Assembly (NCBI GenBank): GCA_900547835.1
Contig: URIJ01000008.1
Location: forward strand, 1 to 25,300
Length of the DNA: 25,300 nt
Direction: 5' to 3'
Origin: an uncultured Collinsella sp.
GTDB lineage: Bacteria; Actinomycetota; Coriobacteriia; Coriobacteriales; Coriobacteriaceae
Below the pieces are notes generated by a model, which ran no database searches, was not told the DNA's origin, and saw only the letters and a program-made list of their open reading frames with translations. The number at the start of each line of letters is the position of its first letter. Position 1 is the stretch's first letter. A program made the position numbers and the translations under genes. Below, one piece after another: positions 15,770 to 23,535 of the stretch.

Positions 15770-17894
15770 GCGTTTCTGGTCTAGATGCGTTTTGACGCGC
15801 CGTCCGAGCTGCCATCGCAAGCGAGGCGGCTTTATGGGCCGCGCCGGTATCGACCTGTTTATCGAAGACGGTGCCTACACCACGCTTTCTTCTGCCGTGG
15901 TCATCCTAGTGGTGCTCACGTTGTTGTTTTCGTCGACCGCGGCGATATGGAGCATGTCGCGTGCCGGGGATACCCAGGTGGCGGCCGATAGCGGCGCGCT
16001 GGCGGGTGCCAACGTAGTGTCGTCCTATCACACGGCTGCCACGGTGGTTGATGCGAGCATCTTGAGTCTGGGGCTGGCGGGGTTTGCCACAATCGGGACG
16101 GGCCTGGTCGCCATCCTCATCCCGGGTGCCGAACCAGTTGCCGGCAATATGGTCGACACCGGGATTGAGATCATTAAAACGCGCAACAAGTTTGCCAAAA
16201 GCGCATCGGAAGGCTTACAGAAAATCGAGACGGCTCTGCCGTATCTGATCGCCGCGCGTGCCACGCAGGCGGTGTCGGCGCAGGATACCGATAGTGTGGC
16301 CTATACCGGTACGGCGCTTGCCGTGCCCAGGACATCCGAGTCTGATTTTGTTGCGCTCGAGGGTTCCGAGATCTCGACCGATGCCATTAAAGATGCGTCG
16401 GAAGATCTGGAGCGCGCGGCCGAGGAGCTACAAAAAGCATCGGAGGAGACGGCGAAGGCAAAGGAGCGTGCCTGGCTAGCGGATTGCGGTGGATCGGATA
16501 AAGGTTCGGTCGGCAGCTGTTCGTGTATGTGGGAGCGCGCGAAAAGCCTAACGGATCTCTCCGGTGTTCAAAATCCGCATTACGCTTCGAGCGTTACGTG
16601 GGAGCCTCAAGTTGCCCTTGATCGCGCGAAGGACTACTACCATTGGCGTCTGACAAATGAGAAGCCCCACGGCTCGAGTGTCGAGATGAGGGCAGAGTCT
16701 GCGGCGCGTAAGGCGTTTTATACCTATGCGAGCGCGGAGGTCGATCGGGCATATATAACCGAGAACGGAGACAGGGTTTCCTCCTATATTCCACTGTTGC
16801 CGCGCAACTCTGATGAGGTTCGGGCGACGGAGCTCTATACCGATGCGGTGTGGCCGACGAGCGTGAACGATGACAAGGCGTATCTGCATTACGGGACGAC
16901 CTGCCCTAACTATAAGAAAGGGACGCCGGGCGGATTTGCTTCGGTTGCCGATTACGATGGACAGGATAAATGCAGCAAATGCCATTTTGGCGTTTCGTCG
17001 CTTGGTGCTGTTGCGGCGCCTTCAACCTCTATCGAAAACGGCTTCGAGTATCACTTTGACAAGTTTAAAGACGTCCTGGAAGACTACGTCGAATGCCGCA
17101 ACAAAGAGCTCGAGCTCGAACGTCAGACCGAAGACGAGACCGACCGTGCGAGCAATGCGTTTGACCAGGCCATCAAAGCGCTTTCGGGCGAGCGTCCGCG
17201 TATCGCTCCGCCCGGTCGCAACGGCGTAGTTGCCTTTGCGGTTTCGGGTGCCATCTCGAGCCCCGATGAGCTCAACTCTTCGTTTAGCACGGCAGTCAGG
17301 CTCGGCGATCGCGGTGCTATCTCTGCCGCGGTGTTGGCACCCGATGAGGCGACGGCGCAAAACAACGTGCTTTCGCGATTTTTCTCGACATTGAAGGAAC
17401 GCTCGGGCGGCGTTGCCGGCGTACTCGATGGCGTCATGGATGTTTGGGGACGGCTGCTCGTAGGATACGGTGATATCCAAGGTTCGGCCGACGAACTTAT
17501 GGACGAGATGATTAAAGGCCTAGGAGGGGGCAGCGGCGCGTTGGGTTCCATCGCATCGTGGCTCGGCGATACCGTTTCGGCGTCCATGGCGGCGTTGGGT
17601 CTGGAACCGTGCGACTTGCGCCTGCGAAAGCCGGTGCTGACCGATTCCGCCAACGTCATTAAGAGTCCGGGGTCTGACATTGCTGGTCTCTCTCAAGCGC
17701 AAGACAAACTGCGAAGTATTCCGTTGGGCGTGACCGATCCCAAGGCGCTTTGCGAGGCGTTGGAATATCAAGTCGAACGCACCATTAGCGGTACGGTGTT
17801 CACGCTTGCGGAGATCCCGCTGCCCGGCGGCGGCTCCATCCCGCTCACCGTCGATGTTGCCACGCTGGTGGGAGCTTTTGGCGGTGGGTCGTAA
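15741..17894 (+). CDS. Large TadG-like pilus-associated protein
   Basis: A 717-residue protein. A basic cytoplasmic N-terminus (1-44) is followed by a membrane helix (~45-70) and the TadG/TadE hallmark QVAADSGALAGANVV. A second hydrophobic stretch lies near 104-128. A coiled coil at ~213-245 precedes a cysteine-bearing region: CSC near 258-260, C388, and C411/C414 followed by His (CSKCHFG). A helical, charged segment follows, then a Gly-rich C-terminal domain. It lacks the Q-x-T-x-E cleavage site; EDGAYTTL stands in its place. Start ATG 15741 follows GGAGGGAG (15730-15737); ATG 15834 is a weaker option. The stop overlaps the next start (TAATG). A cell-surface role linked to the pilus is likely; the cysteine region has no assigned function. 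Confidence 0.72.
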   Translation: MIRGLLHGIKRFWSRCVLTRRPSCHRKRGGFMGRAGIDLFIEDGAYTTLSSAVVILVVLTLLFSSTAAIWSMSRAGDTQVAADSGALAGANVVSSYHTAATVVDASILSLGLAGFATIGTGLVAILIPGAEPVAGNMVDTGIEIIKTRNKFAKSASEGLQKIETALPYLIAARATQAVSAQDTDSVAYTGTALAVPRTSESDFVALEGSEISTDAIKDASEDLERAAEELQKASEETAKAKERAWLADCGGSDKGSVGSCSCMWERAKSLTDLSGVQNPHYASSVTWEPQVALDRAKDYYHWRLTNEKPHGSSVEMRAESAARKAFYTYASAEVDRAYITENGDRVSSYIPLLPRNSDEVRATELYTDAVWPTSVNDDKAYLHYGTTCPNYKKGTPGGFASVADYDGQDKCSKCHFGVSSLGAVAAPSTSIENGFEYHFDKFKDVLEDYVECRNKELELERQTEDETDRASNAFDQAIKALSGERPRIAPPGRNGVVAFAVSGAISSPDELNSSFSTAVRLGDRGAISAAVLAPDEATAQNNVLSRFFSTLKERSGGVAGVLDGVMDVWGRLLVGYGDIQGSADELMDEMIKGLGGGSGALGSIASWLGDTVSASMAALGLEPCDLRLRKPVLTDSANVIKSPGSDIAGLSQAQDKLRSIPLGVTDPKALCEALEYQVERTISGTVFTLAEIPLPGGGSIPLTVDVATLVGAFGGGS

Positions 17895-18370
17895 TGGGCA
17901 TTCGCGCGGGCTTGCGCGAGGAGCGTGCCCAGGCGACGGTCGAGATGGCCGTGGTCACGCCTGTCCTGCTCGTGCTGGCTCTCGTCGCGTACAACGTCAT
18001 GATCTTTGCCAGCGCTGTCGCGCGCTTCGACCGCGTGGTACCCGACATCGTGTTGGCGCACGCCGTGGCGTCGGAGGGGGAGGGCGACGAAAGCTCTGCC
18101 GATGCCTCGGCGACGGTTCAGACTCAAATTCTGAATGCCATGGAAGGCTATGACTTGCAGATCGAAGTGTCGAGCGAGCAAGGCGCGGAGGCATCGGATG
18201 GTGGCCTGCTCTCCCTATCCGGTACGTTTAGGACCTACACCTGCACCATGCACTATGAGCCGTGGCCGACTTCTCTCAGCATCGCTGGCGTTCCGCTGGG
18301 GGCGCCGACAACGTTGTCGCACGAGCGTGCGGTGACGGTCGATCCATGGCGTCCGGGGGTGGTCATGTGA
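17894..18370 (+). CDS. Second TadE-like pseudopilin
   Basis: A 158-residue pseudopilin with a 12-residue leader (MGIRAGLREERA), then Q-A-T-V-E and a hydrophobic helix (~15-38). Predicted cleavage is after A12 with E17 at +5. The remainder is an acidic extracellular domain containing a beta-strand pattern and two cysteine-poor halves (only C119 or nearby). It is coupled to its neighbours by TAATG upstream and GTGA downstream. It is probably a minor or tip pilin. Confidence 0.82.
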   Translation: MGIRAGLREERAQATVEMAVVTPVLLVLALVAYNVMIFASAVARFDRVVPDIVLAHAVASEGEGDESSADASATVQTQILNAMEGYDLQIEVSSEQGAEASDGGLLSLSGTFRTYTCTMHYEPWPTSLSIAGVPLGAPTTLSHERAVTVDPWRPGVVM

Positions 18371-18726
18371 CCGCGGTCTCGTCCTACATCGCCTACGCGC
18401 GGGCACTCAATAGGCTGGGTTGGACGCCGGCCGAGTTTGTGGTGGCGGAGTCGTTTGTCGTGCGCCTGCGCGGCATGCTGGGACGGCGTCCGGTTGCCGC
18501 CAACGGCCTGCCGCTCGTCATGGCGTTTCCACGCTGCTCTTCGGTCCATACGTGTTTTATGGCCTATCCCATCGACATCGCCTTCATCGATCGCGACGGC
18601 AATATCCTCGCGCGCTACGAAAACGTCCGCCCTTGGCGCATGTGCTCCTGCCCCGGCGCCTGGGCCGTACTAGAGCGTCCTTCAATCATTGTTTCGACCC
18701 CTGCTCTCCAACGCGTGCCGGCTTAA
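18367..18726 (+). CDS. DUF192-domain protein
   Basis: A 119-residue DUF192 protein. The central motif CSSVHTCFMAYPIDIAFIDRDGN (residues ~57-79) matches the family's xxTxxMxxPIDVxFIDxDG core, followed by VRPWRMCSCPGAWAVLE. It has no signal peptide or membrane helix. Start GTG 18367 overlaps the previous stop (GTGA); longer frames upstream are shadows. The biochemical role of DUF192 is unknown. Being the last gene of the pilus operon, it may act in surface assembly. No terminator is visible between it and the toxin-antitoxin genes. Confidence 0.8.
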   Translation: MTAVSSYIAYARALNRLGWTPAEFVVAESFVVRLRGMLGRRPVAANGLPLVMAFPRCSSVHTCFMAYPIDIAFIDRDGNILARYENVRPWRMCSCPGAWAVLERPSIIVSTPALQRVPA

Positions 18727-18744
18727 GAATTGGCGACAGTGGAC

Positions 18745-18770
18745 TTTCGTCATACGAAATTGGGTAAGAT
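18745..18770 (+). promoter_or_regulatory. Operator palindrome and -10 of the toxin-antitoxin operon
   Basis: TTTCGT (18745-18750) and ACGAAA (18754-18759) form a perfect inverted repeat with a CAT spacer. TAAGAT at 18765-18770 is a good -10 six bases further on, so the palindrome lies in the spacer/-35 region. This fits an autoregulatory site for the ribbon-helix-helix antitoxin encoded downstream. Confidence 0.5.
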
Positions 18771-18784
18771 GGAGGAGAAGATGC

Positions 18785-19051
18785 ATGGATGTTGAGATTC
18801 ATCCCAACGCTAAAAAGCACCTGACGGAAAAGCAGGTGCTTAGCGCTTGGCTTGCGGTTACTGAGTGCATTCGTCGCGAGTCGAAGGACGAGCCGCCGAG
18901 ATGGCTTGCGATTGGATGGCTCCCAGACGGACGAAGCGTGGAGCTTGTCGCGGTCGAGCTTGTCCGTGGGTGGCTTATCATTCATGCCTTGTCTCCAGTC
19001 CAGAAGAAATTTTGGCAGGAGATTGAACGGGCTCGGCAAAGGGGTCGATGA
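18785..19051 (+). CDS. Putative type II toxin
   Basis: An 88-residue protein placed directly before a ribbon-helix-helix antitoxin. It contains IHPNAKKH near the N-terminus, then a strand-rich core (PPRWLAIGWLPDGRSVELVAVEL) and IIHALSPVQKKFWQEI. This layout resembles small actinobacterial toxin partners of RHH antitoxins with HAxKH and IIHA motifs. The exact family could not be confirmed, so the target (possibly RNA) is unstated. Start ATG 18785 has GGAGGAG (18771-18777) seven bases before it; ATG 18781 is out of frame. The stop overlaps the antitoxin start (ATGA). Confidence 0.6.
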   Translation: MDVEIHPNAKKHLTEKQVLSAWLAVTECIRRESKDEPPRWLAIGWLPDGRSVELVAVELVRGWLIIHALSPVQKKFWQEIERARQRGR

Positions 19052-19335
19052 TGGGCAAGACGTATACGGCCGCTAATGGTCAGGTTGTAACGGATGAAAT
19101 GATTGACGCGTGGTGCGAGTCGTACGAGCGCGGAGAGTTTCCGGATGGCGAACACACCGTTGGTGGGATCGTGCATGGACGGCCCCCGCTCTCAGGTGAG
19201 GGGACGGCAACGCTGTCGGTCAAGATTCCTCTGGGAATGAAGGAGGCCATTCGTCGACGGGCGGCTGCCGAGGGGATGACGCCAAGTGAGTTTGCCCGTG
19301 CGGCTCTGAGTGAAAAACTTCTTGCTGCCGGCTGA
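19048..19335 (+). CDS. Ribbon-helix-helix antitoxin
   Basis: A 95-residue protein. Its N-terminus has an acidic segment (TAANGQVVTDEMIDAW, ~7-22), likely the toxin-binding part. A GRPPLSGEG hinge at ~44-52 is followed by a CopG/RHH DNA-binding domain (LSVKIPLGMKEAIRRRAAAE ... SEFARAAL, ~56-92). It should neutralise the upstream toxin and repress the operon through the palindrome at 18745-18759. A second ATG at 19051, better spaced from AAGGGG (19039-19044), may be the true start. The toxin-first order is less common for RHH pairs. Confidence 0.72.
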   Translation: MMGKTYTAANGQVVTDEMIDAWCESYERGEFPDGEHTVGGIVHGRPPLSGEGTATLSVKIPLGMKEAIRRRAAAEGMTPSEFARAALSEKLLAAG

Positions 19336-19398
19336 TGCCTCTGACGTGCCGATTTATAGAACCGAGGCTGTGCTCAAAAACTTTTTTAAAATTCTCGG

Positions 19399-19426
19399 TT
19401 GACCGGAACGCGTCCTTGGTTATACT
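19399..19426 (+). promoter_or_regulatory. Promoter of tRNA-Phe
   Basis: TTGACC (19399-19404), a 16-bp spacer and TATACT (19421-19426) make a near-consensus promoter. Transcription would start near 19433, at a small perfect hairpin, GCCTTG/CAAGGC with an AAA loop (19433-19447), just upstream of the tRNA. The -35 also forms one arm of an AACCGAG/CTCGGTT inverted pair (19360-19366/19394-19400). Confidence 0.8.
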
Positions 19427-19458
19427 AATCAAGCCTTGAAACAAGGCACACCTCAAAT

Positions 19459-19531
<73 letters not shown>

Positions 19532-19544
19532 CCTTGAATTGACT

Positions 19545-19575
19545 AGGACCTCTGCAAAGGGGTCCTTTTCTTTTA
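19545..19575 (+). terminator. Terminator of tRNA-Phe
   Basis: AGGACC (19545-19550) pairs with GGTCCT (19561-19566), with a 10-nt loop, followed by TTTCTTTT. It sits 13 nt after the tRNA. Confidence 0.85.
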
Positions 19576-19706
19576 TGTGGACCCGCGGAAAATGCATCCC
19601 AGTCTTTTGCGAAAAACGGGACGCGCTTTCCGGCGCTTACTTCCGACGTGCGTGCACATCTCGGGCCCGCCCGCTCAGACATTCCTCCCGCTTTTGCGCC
19701 ACTTTA

Positions 19707-19745
19707 CAGACCGTTCGGTCGTCTGTCCGCACGCGCGGGTATACT
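19707..19745 (+). promoter_or_regulatory. Operator-like palindrome and -10 before the GH5-like gene
   Basis: GACCG-TT-CGGTC (19709-19720) is a short palindrome of the kind bound by TetR-family repressors. It is flanked by CAGAC/GTCTG (19707-19711/19721-19725). TATACT (19740-19745) is a good -10, with no -35, and the palindrome occupies that position. A hairpin TGCAGGC/GCCTGCA (19775-19791) lies in the leader just before the ribosome-binding site. No regulator gene is nearby. Confidence 0.4.
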
Positions 19746-19810
19746 CAAAACGATACTTTTCCTATGCAATACGATGCAGGCTCGGCCTGCACGATCCGAA
19801 GGGGGCAGTG

Positions 19811-20872
19811 ATGGAGAGGATACTCGGCGTTAATCTCTCTGGCTGGTTTATTCCCGAGCCTTGGGTGACCCCGTCGCTGTACGCGGCGACCGGTGCATCC
19901 AACGCGGCCGAGCTGCAGGAGGCCATGGGCACCGCCGCCTATAACGAGCGCATGCGCCGTCATTACGAGACGTTTGTGAGCGAGGATGATTTCCGTCGCA
20001 TGGCGCAGATCGGCCTCAACGCCGTGCGCCTGCCGGTGCCTTGGTATGCCTTTGGCTCACAGGAGTCCGATGCCTCCTACATCTCGGTTGTCGACTACAT
20101 CGACCGTGCAATTGAGTGGGCTGCCAAGTACGACATCCGCGTGCTGCTCGATCTGGCAACTGTGCCCGGTGGCCAGGGCGATTCCAACGATTCGCCCGCC
20201 ACGCCGGAGGCTGTCGCCGAGTGGCATTCGTCCACTAACGGCCGCCATGTCGCACTCGACGTGCTCGAGCGCCTGGCCGATCGCTACGGCGAGGCCGAGA
20301 GCCTGCTGGGCATTGAGCTGCTGGATACGCCGCAGATGAGTGTCCGCAAGAGCCTCTTCACCATGACGGATGGCATTCCGGCGCACTACCTGCGCAACTT
20401 CTATCGCGATGCCTATGAGCTCGTCCGTTCATATATGCCCGAGGATAAGATCGTCGTCTTCTCGTCGTCGGGGCATCCCAGCGAGTGGAAGCATTTTATG
20501 CGCGGCGCCAAGTACAAGAACGTCTACATGGACCTTCACCTGTACCATTACCGCGACGAGTATGCGCTCGATATCACGAGCCCCCGCGGGCTGACGACGG
20601 CGATTTCCCGTAACAAGCGCGAGCTTAAAGAAGCGATTTCGACTGGGTTCCCCGTGCTGGTGGGCGAATGGTCGGGCGCGGCGATCTTTGCCAACTCGTC
20701 GGTTACGCCCGAGGGCCGCAATGCCTACGAGCGCGTGTTTATCGCCAACCAGCTGGCTTCGTTTGCGCCGGCTGCCGGTTGGTTCTTCCAAACGTGGAAG
20801 ACCGAGAAGCGCATTGCAGCATGGGACGCCCGCGCGGCGCTCGGCACGCTCGAGCGCGGCATGATTGAATAG
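19811..20872 (+). CDS. GH5 exo-1,3-glucanase-like protein with altered active site
   Basis: A 353-residue TIM-barrel protein of glycoside hydrolase family 5, closest by motif to fungal exo-1,3-beta-glucanases: GVNLSGWFIPEPWVTPSL (N-terminal), GLNAVRLPVPWYAF with R73, GIELL near 167-171, H243/Y245 in DLHLYHY, and nucleophile E286 in GEWSG. Three residues invariant in the family differ: the His of DLHG is A116 (DLAT), and the Asn-Glu of NEP are D172-T173 (DTP). The acid/base glutamate is therefore missing. It has no signal peptide, so it should be intracellular. Start ATG 19811 follows AAGGGGG (19799-19805). rsmI begins six bases after its stop. It may be a carbohydrate-binding pseudoenzyme or use another mechanism. 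Confidence 0.85.
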   Translation: MERILGVNLSGWFIPEPWVTPSLYAATGASNAAELQEAMGTAAYNERMRRHYETFVSEDDFRRMAQIGLNAVRLPVPWYAFGSQESDASYISVVDYIDRAIEWAAKYDIRVLLDLATVPGGQGDSNDSPATPEAVAEWHSSTNGRHVALDVLERLADRYGEAESLLGIELLDTPQMSVRKSLFTMTDGIPAHYLRNFYRDAYELVRSYMPEDKIVVFSSSGHPSEWKHFMRGAKYKNVYMDLHLYHYRDEYALDITSPRGLTTAISRNKRELKEAISTGFPVLVGEWSGAAIFANSSVTPEGRNAYERVFIANQLASFAPAAGWFFQTWKTEKRIAAWDARAALGTLERGMIE

Positions 20873-20878
20873 GTTGAT

Positions 20879-21757
20879 ATGACGCAAAACAGCGCCCATA
20901 CGGGCAAACTCTATGTGGTCGGCACGCCCATCGGCAACCTGGGCGACCTGTCCCCGCGCGTTGGCGAGGCGTTTGCCGCCGCCGATGCCATCTGCTGCGA
21001 AGACACGCGTGTGACGTCAAAGCTGCTGATGCACCTGGGCATTTCCAAGCCGCTTGTCCGTTGCGACGAGAATGTGATCGCCAGCCGCGCCGTCGGCCTG
21101 GTCGACCGTCTGCTGGCGGGGGAGACCCTCGCCTTTGCCTCGGACGCCGGCATGCCGAGCGTGTCCGATCCCGGCCAGGCGCTGGTCGAGGCGGCGCGTG
21201 AGGCCGATGTGCCCGTCGAAGTTATTCCCGGGCCCTCTGCTTGCGTCACGGCGCTTGTTTCGTCCGGCATTCCCTGCGAGCATTTTTTCTTCGAGGGCTT
21301 TTTGGGCCGAAAGCACGGCGACCGCGTGCGCCGTTTACAGCGCCTTGCCGTGGTGCCCGGCGCACTCATCTTCTACGAGTCTCCACATCGCATCGTGGCG
21401 ACGCTCGAGGCCGTGGCGGAGGTCTTTCCCCAGCGTGAGGTTGCCGTCTGCCGCGAACTCACCAAGCTGCACGAGGAGGTCTTGCGCGGGCCCGCCGCCC
21501 AGCTCGCCGAGGAGCTGCGTGCTCGCGGCGAGGTAAAGGGCGAGATTGCGCTGGTCATCGCGCCGCCGAGCGAGGATGAGGAGGCCGGTATCGTGCCGGT
21601 TGGCGCCGCGGCAGCGGATCCCGACGAGGCCCTGCGCGAGGATATCCGCGCCGCGCTCGAGGAGGGGGAGCCCGCCTCTGCGGTGGCCAAGCGCCTGTCT
21701 CAGAAGTATTCGCGCCGCAAGCGCGATGTCTATGCCATGGTGCTCGATATGCAATAG
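20879..21757 (+). CDS. rsmI: 16S rRNA 2'-O-ribose C1402 methyltransferase
   Basis: Methylates the ribose of C1402 in the decoding centre of 16S rRNA using S-adenosylmethionine. The 292-residue tetrapyrrole-methylase fold shows VGTPIGNLGDLSPR (~14-27), CCEDTR, FASDAGMPSVSDPG (~85-98), IPGPSA, and FEGFLGRK. EIALVI lies near 220, followed by a C-terminal helical domain (~240-292) ending in a helix-turn-helix-like SAVAKRLSQKYSRRKRDVY. Length is normal. It starts six bases after the GH5-like stop with only a weak AGG ribosome-binding site, implying coupled translation. Confidence 0.95.
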   Translation: MTQNSAHTGKLYVVGTPIGNLGDLSPRVGEAFAAADAICCEDTRVTSKLLMHLGISKPLVRCDENVIASRAVGLVDRLLAGETLAFASDAGMPSVSDPGQALVEAAREADVPVEVIPGPSACVTALVSSGIPCEHFFFEGFLGRKHGDRVRRLQRLAVVPGALIFYESPHRIVATLEAVAEVFPQREVAVCRELTKLHEEVLRGPAAQLAEELRARGEVKGEIALVIAPPSEDEEAGIVPVGAAAADPDEALREDIRAALEEGEPASAVAKRLSQKYSRRKRDVYAMVLDMQ

Positions 21758-21826
21758 ATGGAGGATATCCAGCCCTTGCGCTAGAATCATCCCCTGTATG
21801 CAACGTTTTTCTGGAGGACAAACCCC

Positions 21827-23428
21827 ATGGATCAAAGCAAGCCTTCGTTCTTTATCACGACGCCCATCTACTACGTCAACGCCGATCCGCACCTGGGCAC
21901 GGCTTATTCCACCATCATCGCCGACGTTCAGGCTCGCTATCGCCGCTCCGCCGGCTATAACGTCAAGTTCCTGACCGGCATGGACGAGCACGGCGAGAAG
22001 GTCGCCGAGGCCGCAGCCAAGCACAACATGACGCCGCAGGAGTGGACCGACAGCCAGGCTCCGCACTTCAAGGAGCTTTGGAGCAAGCTCGAGATCTCCA
22101 ACGACGACTTCATCCGCACCACCGAGCCGCGCCAGCATCATGCCGTGCAGTACCTGTGGGAGCGCATGAAGGAGTCCGGCTACCTGTATAAGGGCAGCTA
22201 CGACGGTTGGTATTGCGTGCCTGACGAGACCTACTTCACCGATACGCAGGTCCAGAAGGGCGACGAGGAGTACGGCAGCGTCGGCCAGCACCTGTGCCCC
22301 GACTGCCACCGTCCGCTTGAGCGCGTGCAGGAGGAGTCCTACTTCTTTAAGCTTTCCGCTTTCCAGGACAAGCTGCTCAAGCTTTACGACGAGCACCCCG
22401 ACTTTGTCGAGCCTGCGTTCCGCATGAACGAGGTGCGCAGCTTTGTCGAGGGCGGCCTCAACGACCTTTCCGTGAGCCGCACGAGCTTTGACTGGGGCAT
22501 TCAGGTCCCGTTTGACGAGGGTCACGTGACCTACGTGTGGTTCGATGCGCTGCTCAACTATATGACGGCCGTCGGCTACGGTGTCGACACCGACGAGGCG
22601 CGTGCCGAGCTGGCCTATCGCTGGCCCGCGCAGTTCCACATCGTGGGCAAGGACATCATCCGCTTCCACTGCGTCATTTGGCCCGCCATGCTCATGGCCA
22701 TCGGCGAGGCCCTGCCCGAGCACGTCTTTGCCCACGGCTTCCTGACCGTGCGCAATGCCGAGACCGGCAAGGCCGAGAAGATGTCCAAGAGCCGCGGCAA
22801 CGCCATCGCTCCGCAGGACGTTATCGACATGTTGGGCGTCGAGGGCTATCGCTACTACTTTATGACCGACGTCGTCCCCGGCACCGACGGTGCCATCAGC
22901 TTCGATCGCATGGAGCAGGTCTACAACGCCGACCTGGCCAACAGCTGGGGCAACCTTATCTCGCGTTCGCTCAACATGAGCGGCAAGTACTTTGATGGTT
23001 GCGCGCCCGCCAAGCCCGCATCGTTCGATGCGTTCGACAACCCGCTGGCAAAGATCGCCGATGGTCTGGTCGAGCGCTACATGGCCAAGATGGACGTGCT
23101 CGATTATGGTGGAGCTAAGGACGAGGTCATGGAGCTCATCCATGCCGCCAACCACTACATCGAGGACTCCGAGCCTTGGGCACTTGCCAAGGACGAGGCC
23201 AAGGCTGACGAGCTGGCGTTTGTGATCTACAACCTGCTCGAGGCCATCCGCATTGCCGCTCACCTGCTGATGCCGCTCATGCCCCAGACTTCTGCCGAGG
23301 CTCTGCGCCGCCTGTCCTGCGAGGACGAGGCCGCGAGCGACGACCTCAAGGGCATTTGCGCTTGGGGCCTGCTTGCTGGTGGTCAGCCCGTCGAGAAGGG
23401 CGATCCGCTGTTCCCGCGTCTGGGCTAA
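21827..23428 (+). CDS. metG: Methionyl-tRNA synthetase
   Basis: Charges tRNA-Met with methionine. This 533-residue class I synthetase has the HIGH-type motif HLGT (H22) and KMSKS at 318-322 (AEKMSKSRGN). It is the short form, without the C-terminal tRNA-binding (Trbp111-like) domain. The zinc-binding insert is partly degraded: the first knuckle reads YCVPDETYF (one Cys), while the second keeps CPDC. Whether zinc is bound is unclear. TGGAGGA lies before the ATG. A -10-like TAGAAT (21782-21787) may give it its own promoter. A strong terminator follows. Confidence 0.96.
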   Translation: MDQSKPSFFITTPIYYVNADPHLGTAYSTIIADVQARYRRSAGYNVKFLTGMDEHGEKVAEAAAKHNMTPQEWTDSQAPHFKELWSKLEISNDDFIRTTEPRQHHAVQYLWERMKESGYLYKGSYDGWYCVPDETYFTDTQVQKGDEEYGSVGQHLCPDCHRPLERVQEESYFFKLSAFQDKLLKLYDEHPDFVEPAFRMNEVRSFVEGGLNDLSVSRTSFDWGIQVPFDEGHVTYVWFDALLNYMTAVGYGVDTDEARAELAYRWPAQFHIVGKDIIRFHCVIWPAMLMAIGEALPEHVFAHGFLTVRNAETGKAEKMSKSRGNAIAPQDVIDMLGVEGYRYYFMTDVVPGTDGAISFDRMEQVYNADLANSWGNLISRSLNMSGKYFDGCAPAKPASFDAFDNPLAKIADGLVERYMAKMDVLDYGGAKDEVMELIHAANHYIEDSEPWALAKDEAKADELAFVIYNLLEAIRIAAHLLMPLMPQTSAEALRRLSCEDEAASDDLKGICAWGLLAGGQPVEKGDPLFPRLG

Positions 23429-23467
23429 GCCGCTGCGCGCCATATCGGCAATTTGCTGTTTAGCTGT

Positions 23468-23499
23468 AAGGGCATGGCCGCAACGGTCCATGCCCTTTT
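23468..23499 (+). terminator. Rho-independent terminator of metG
   Basis: A 10-bp perfect stem AAGGGCATGG/CCATGCCCTT (23468-23477/23488-23497) with a 10-nt loop ends in a short T-run (TTTTACTTT), 39 nt after the metG stop. Confidence 0.88.
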
Positions 23500-23535
23500 A
23501 CTTTACGATGCAGCCACCATGTTAAGGAGGCAACC

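Noticed and set aside
21335..23491. 718-codon minus-strand open frame
   Set aside because: Antisense to rsmI and metG, spanning two real genes and the gap between them; codon-bias shadow.
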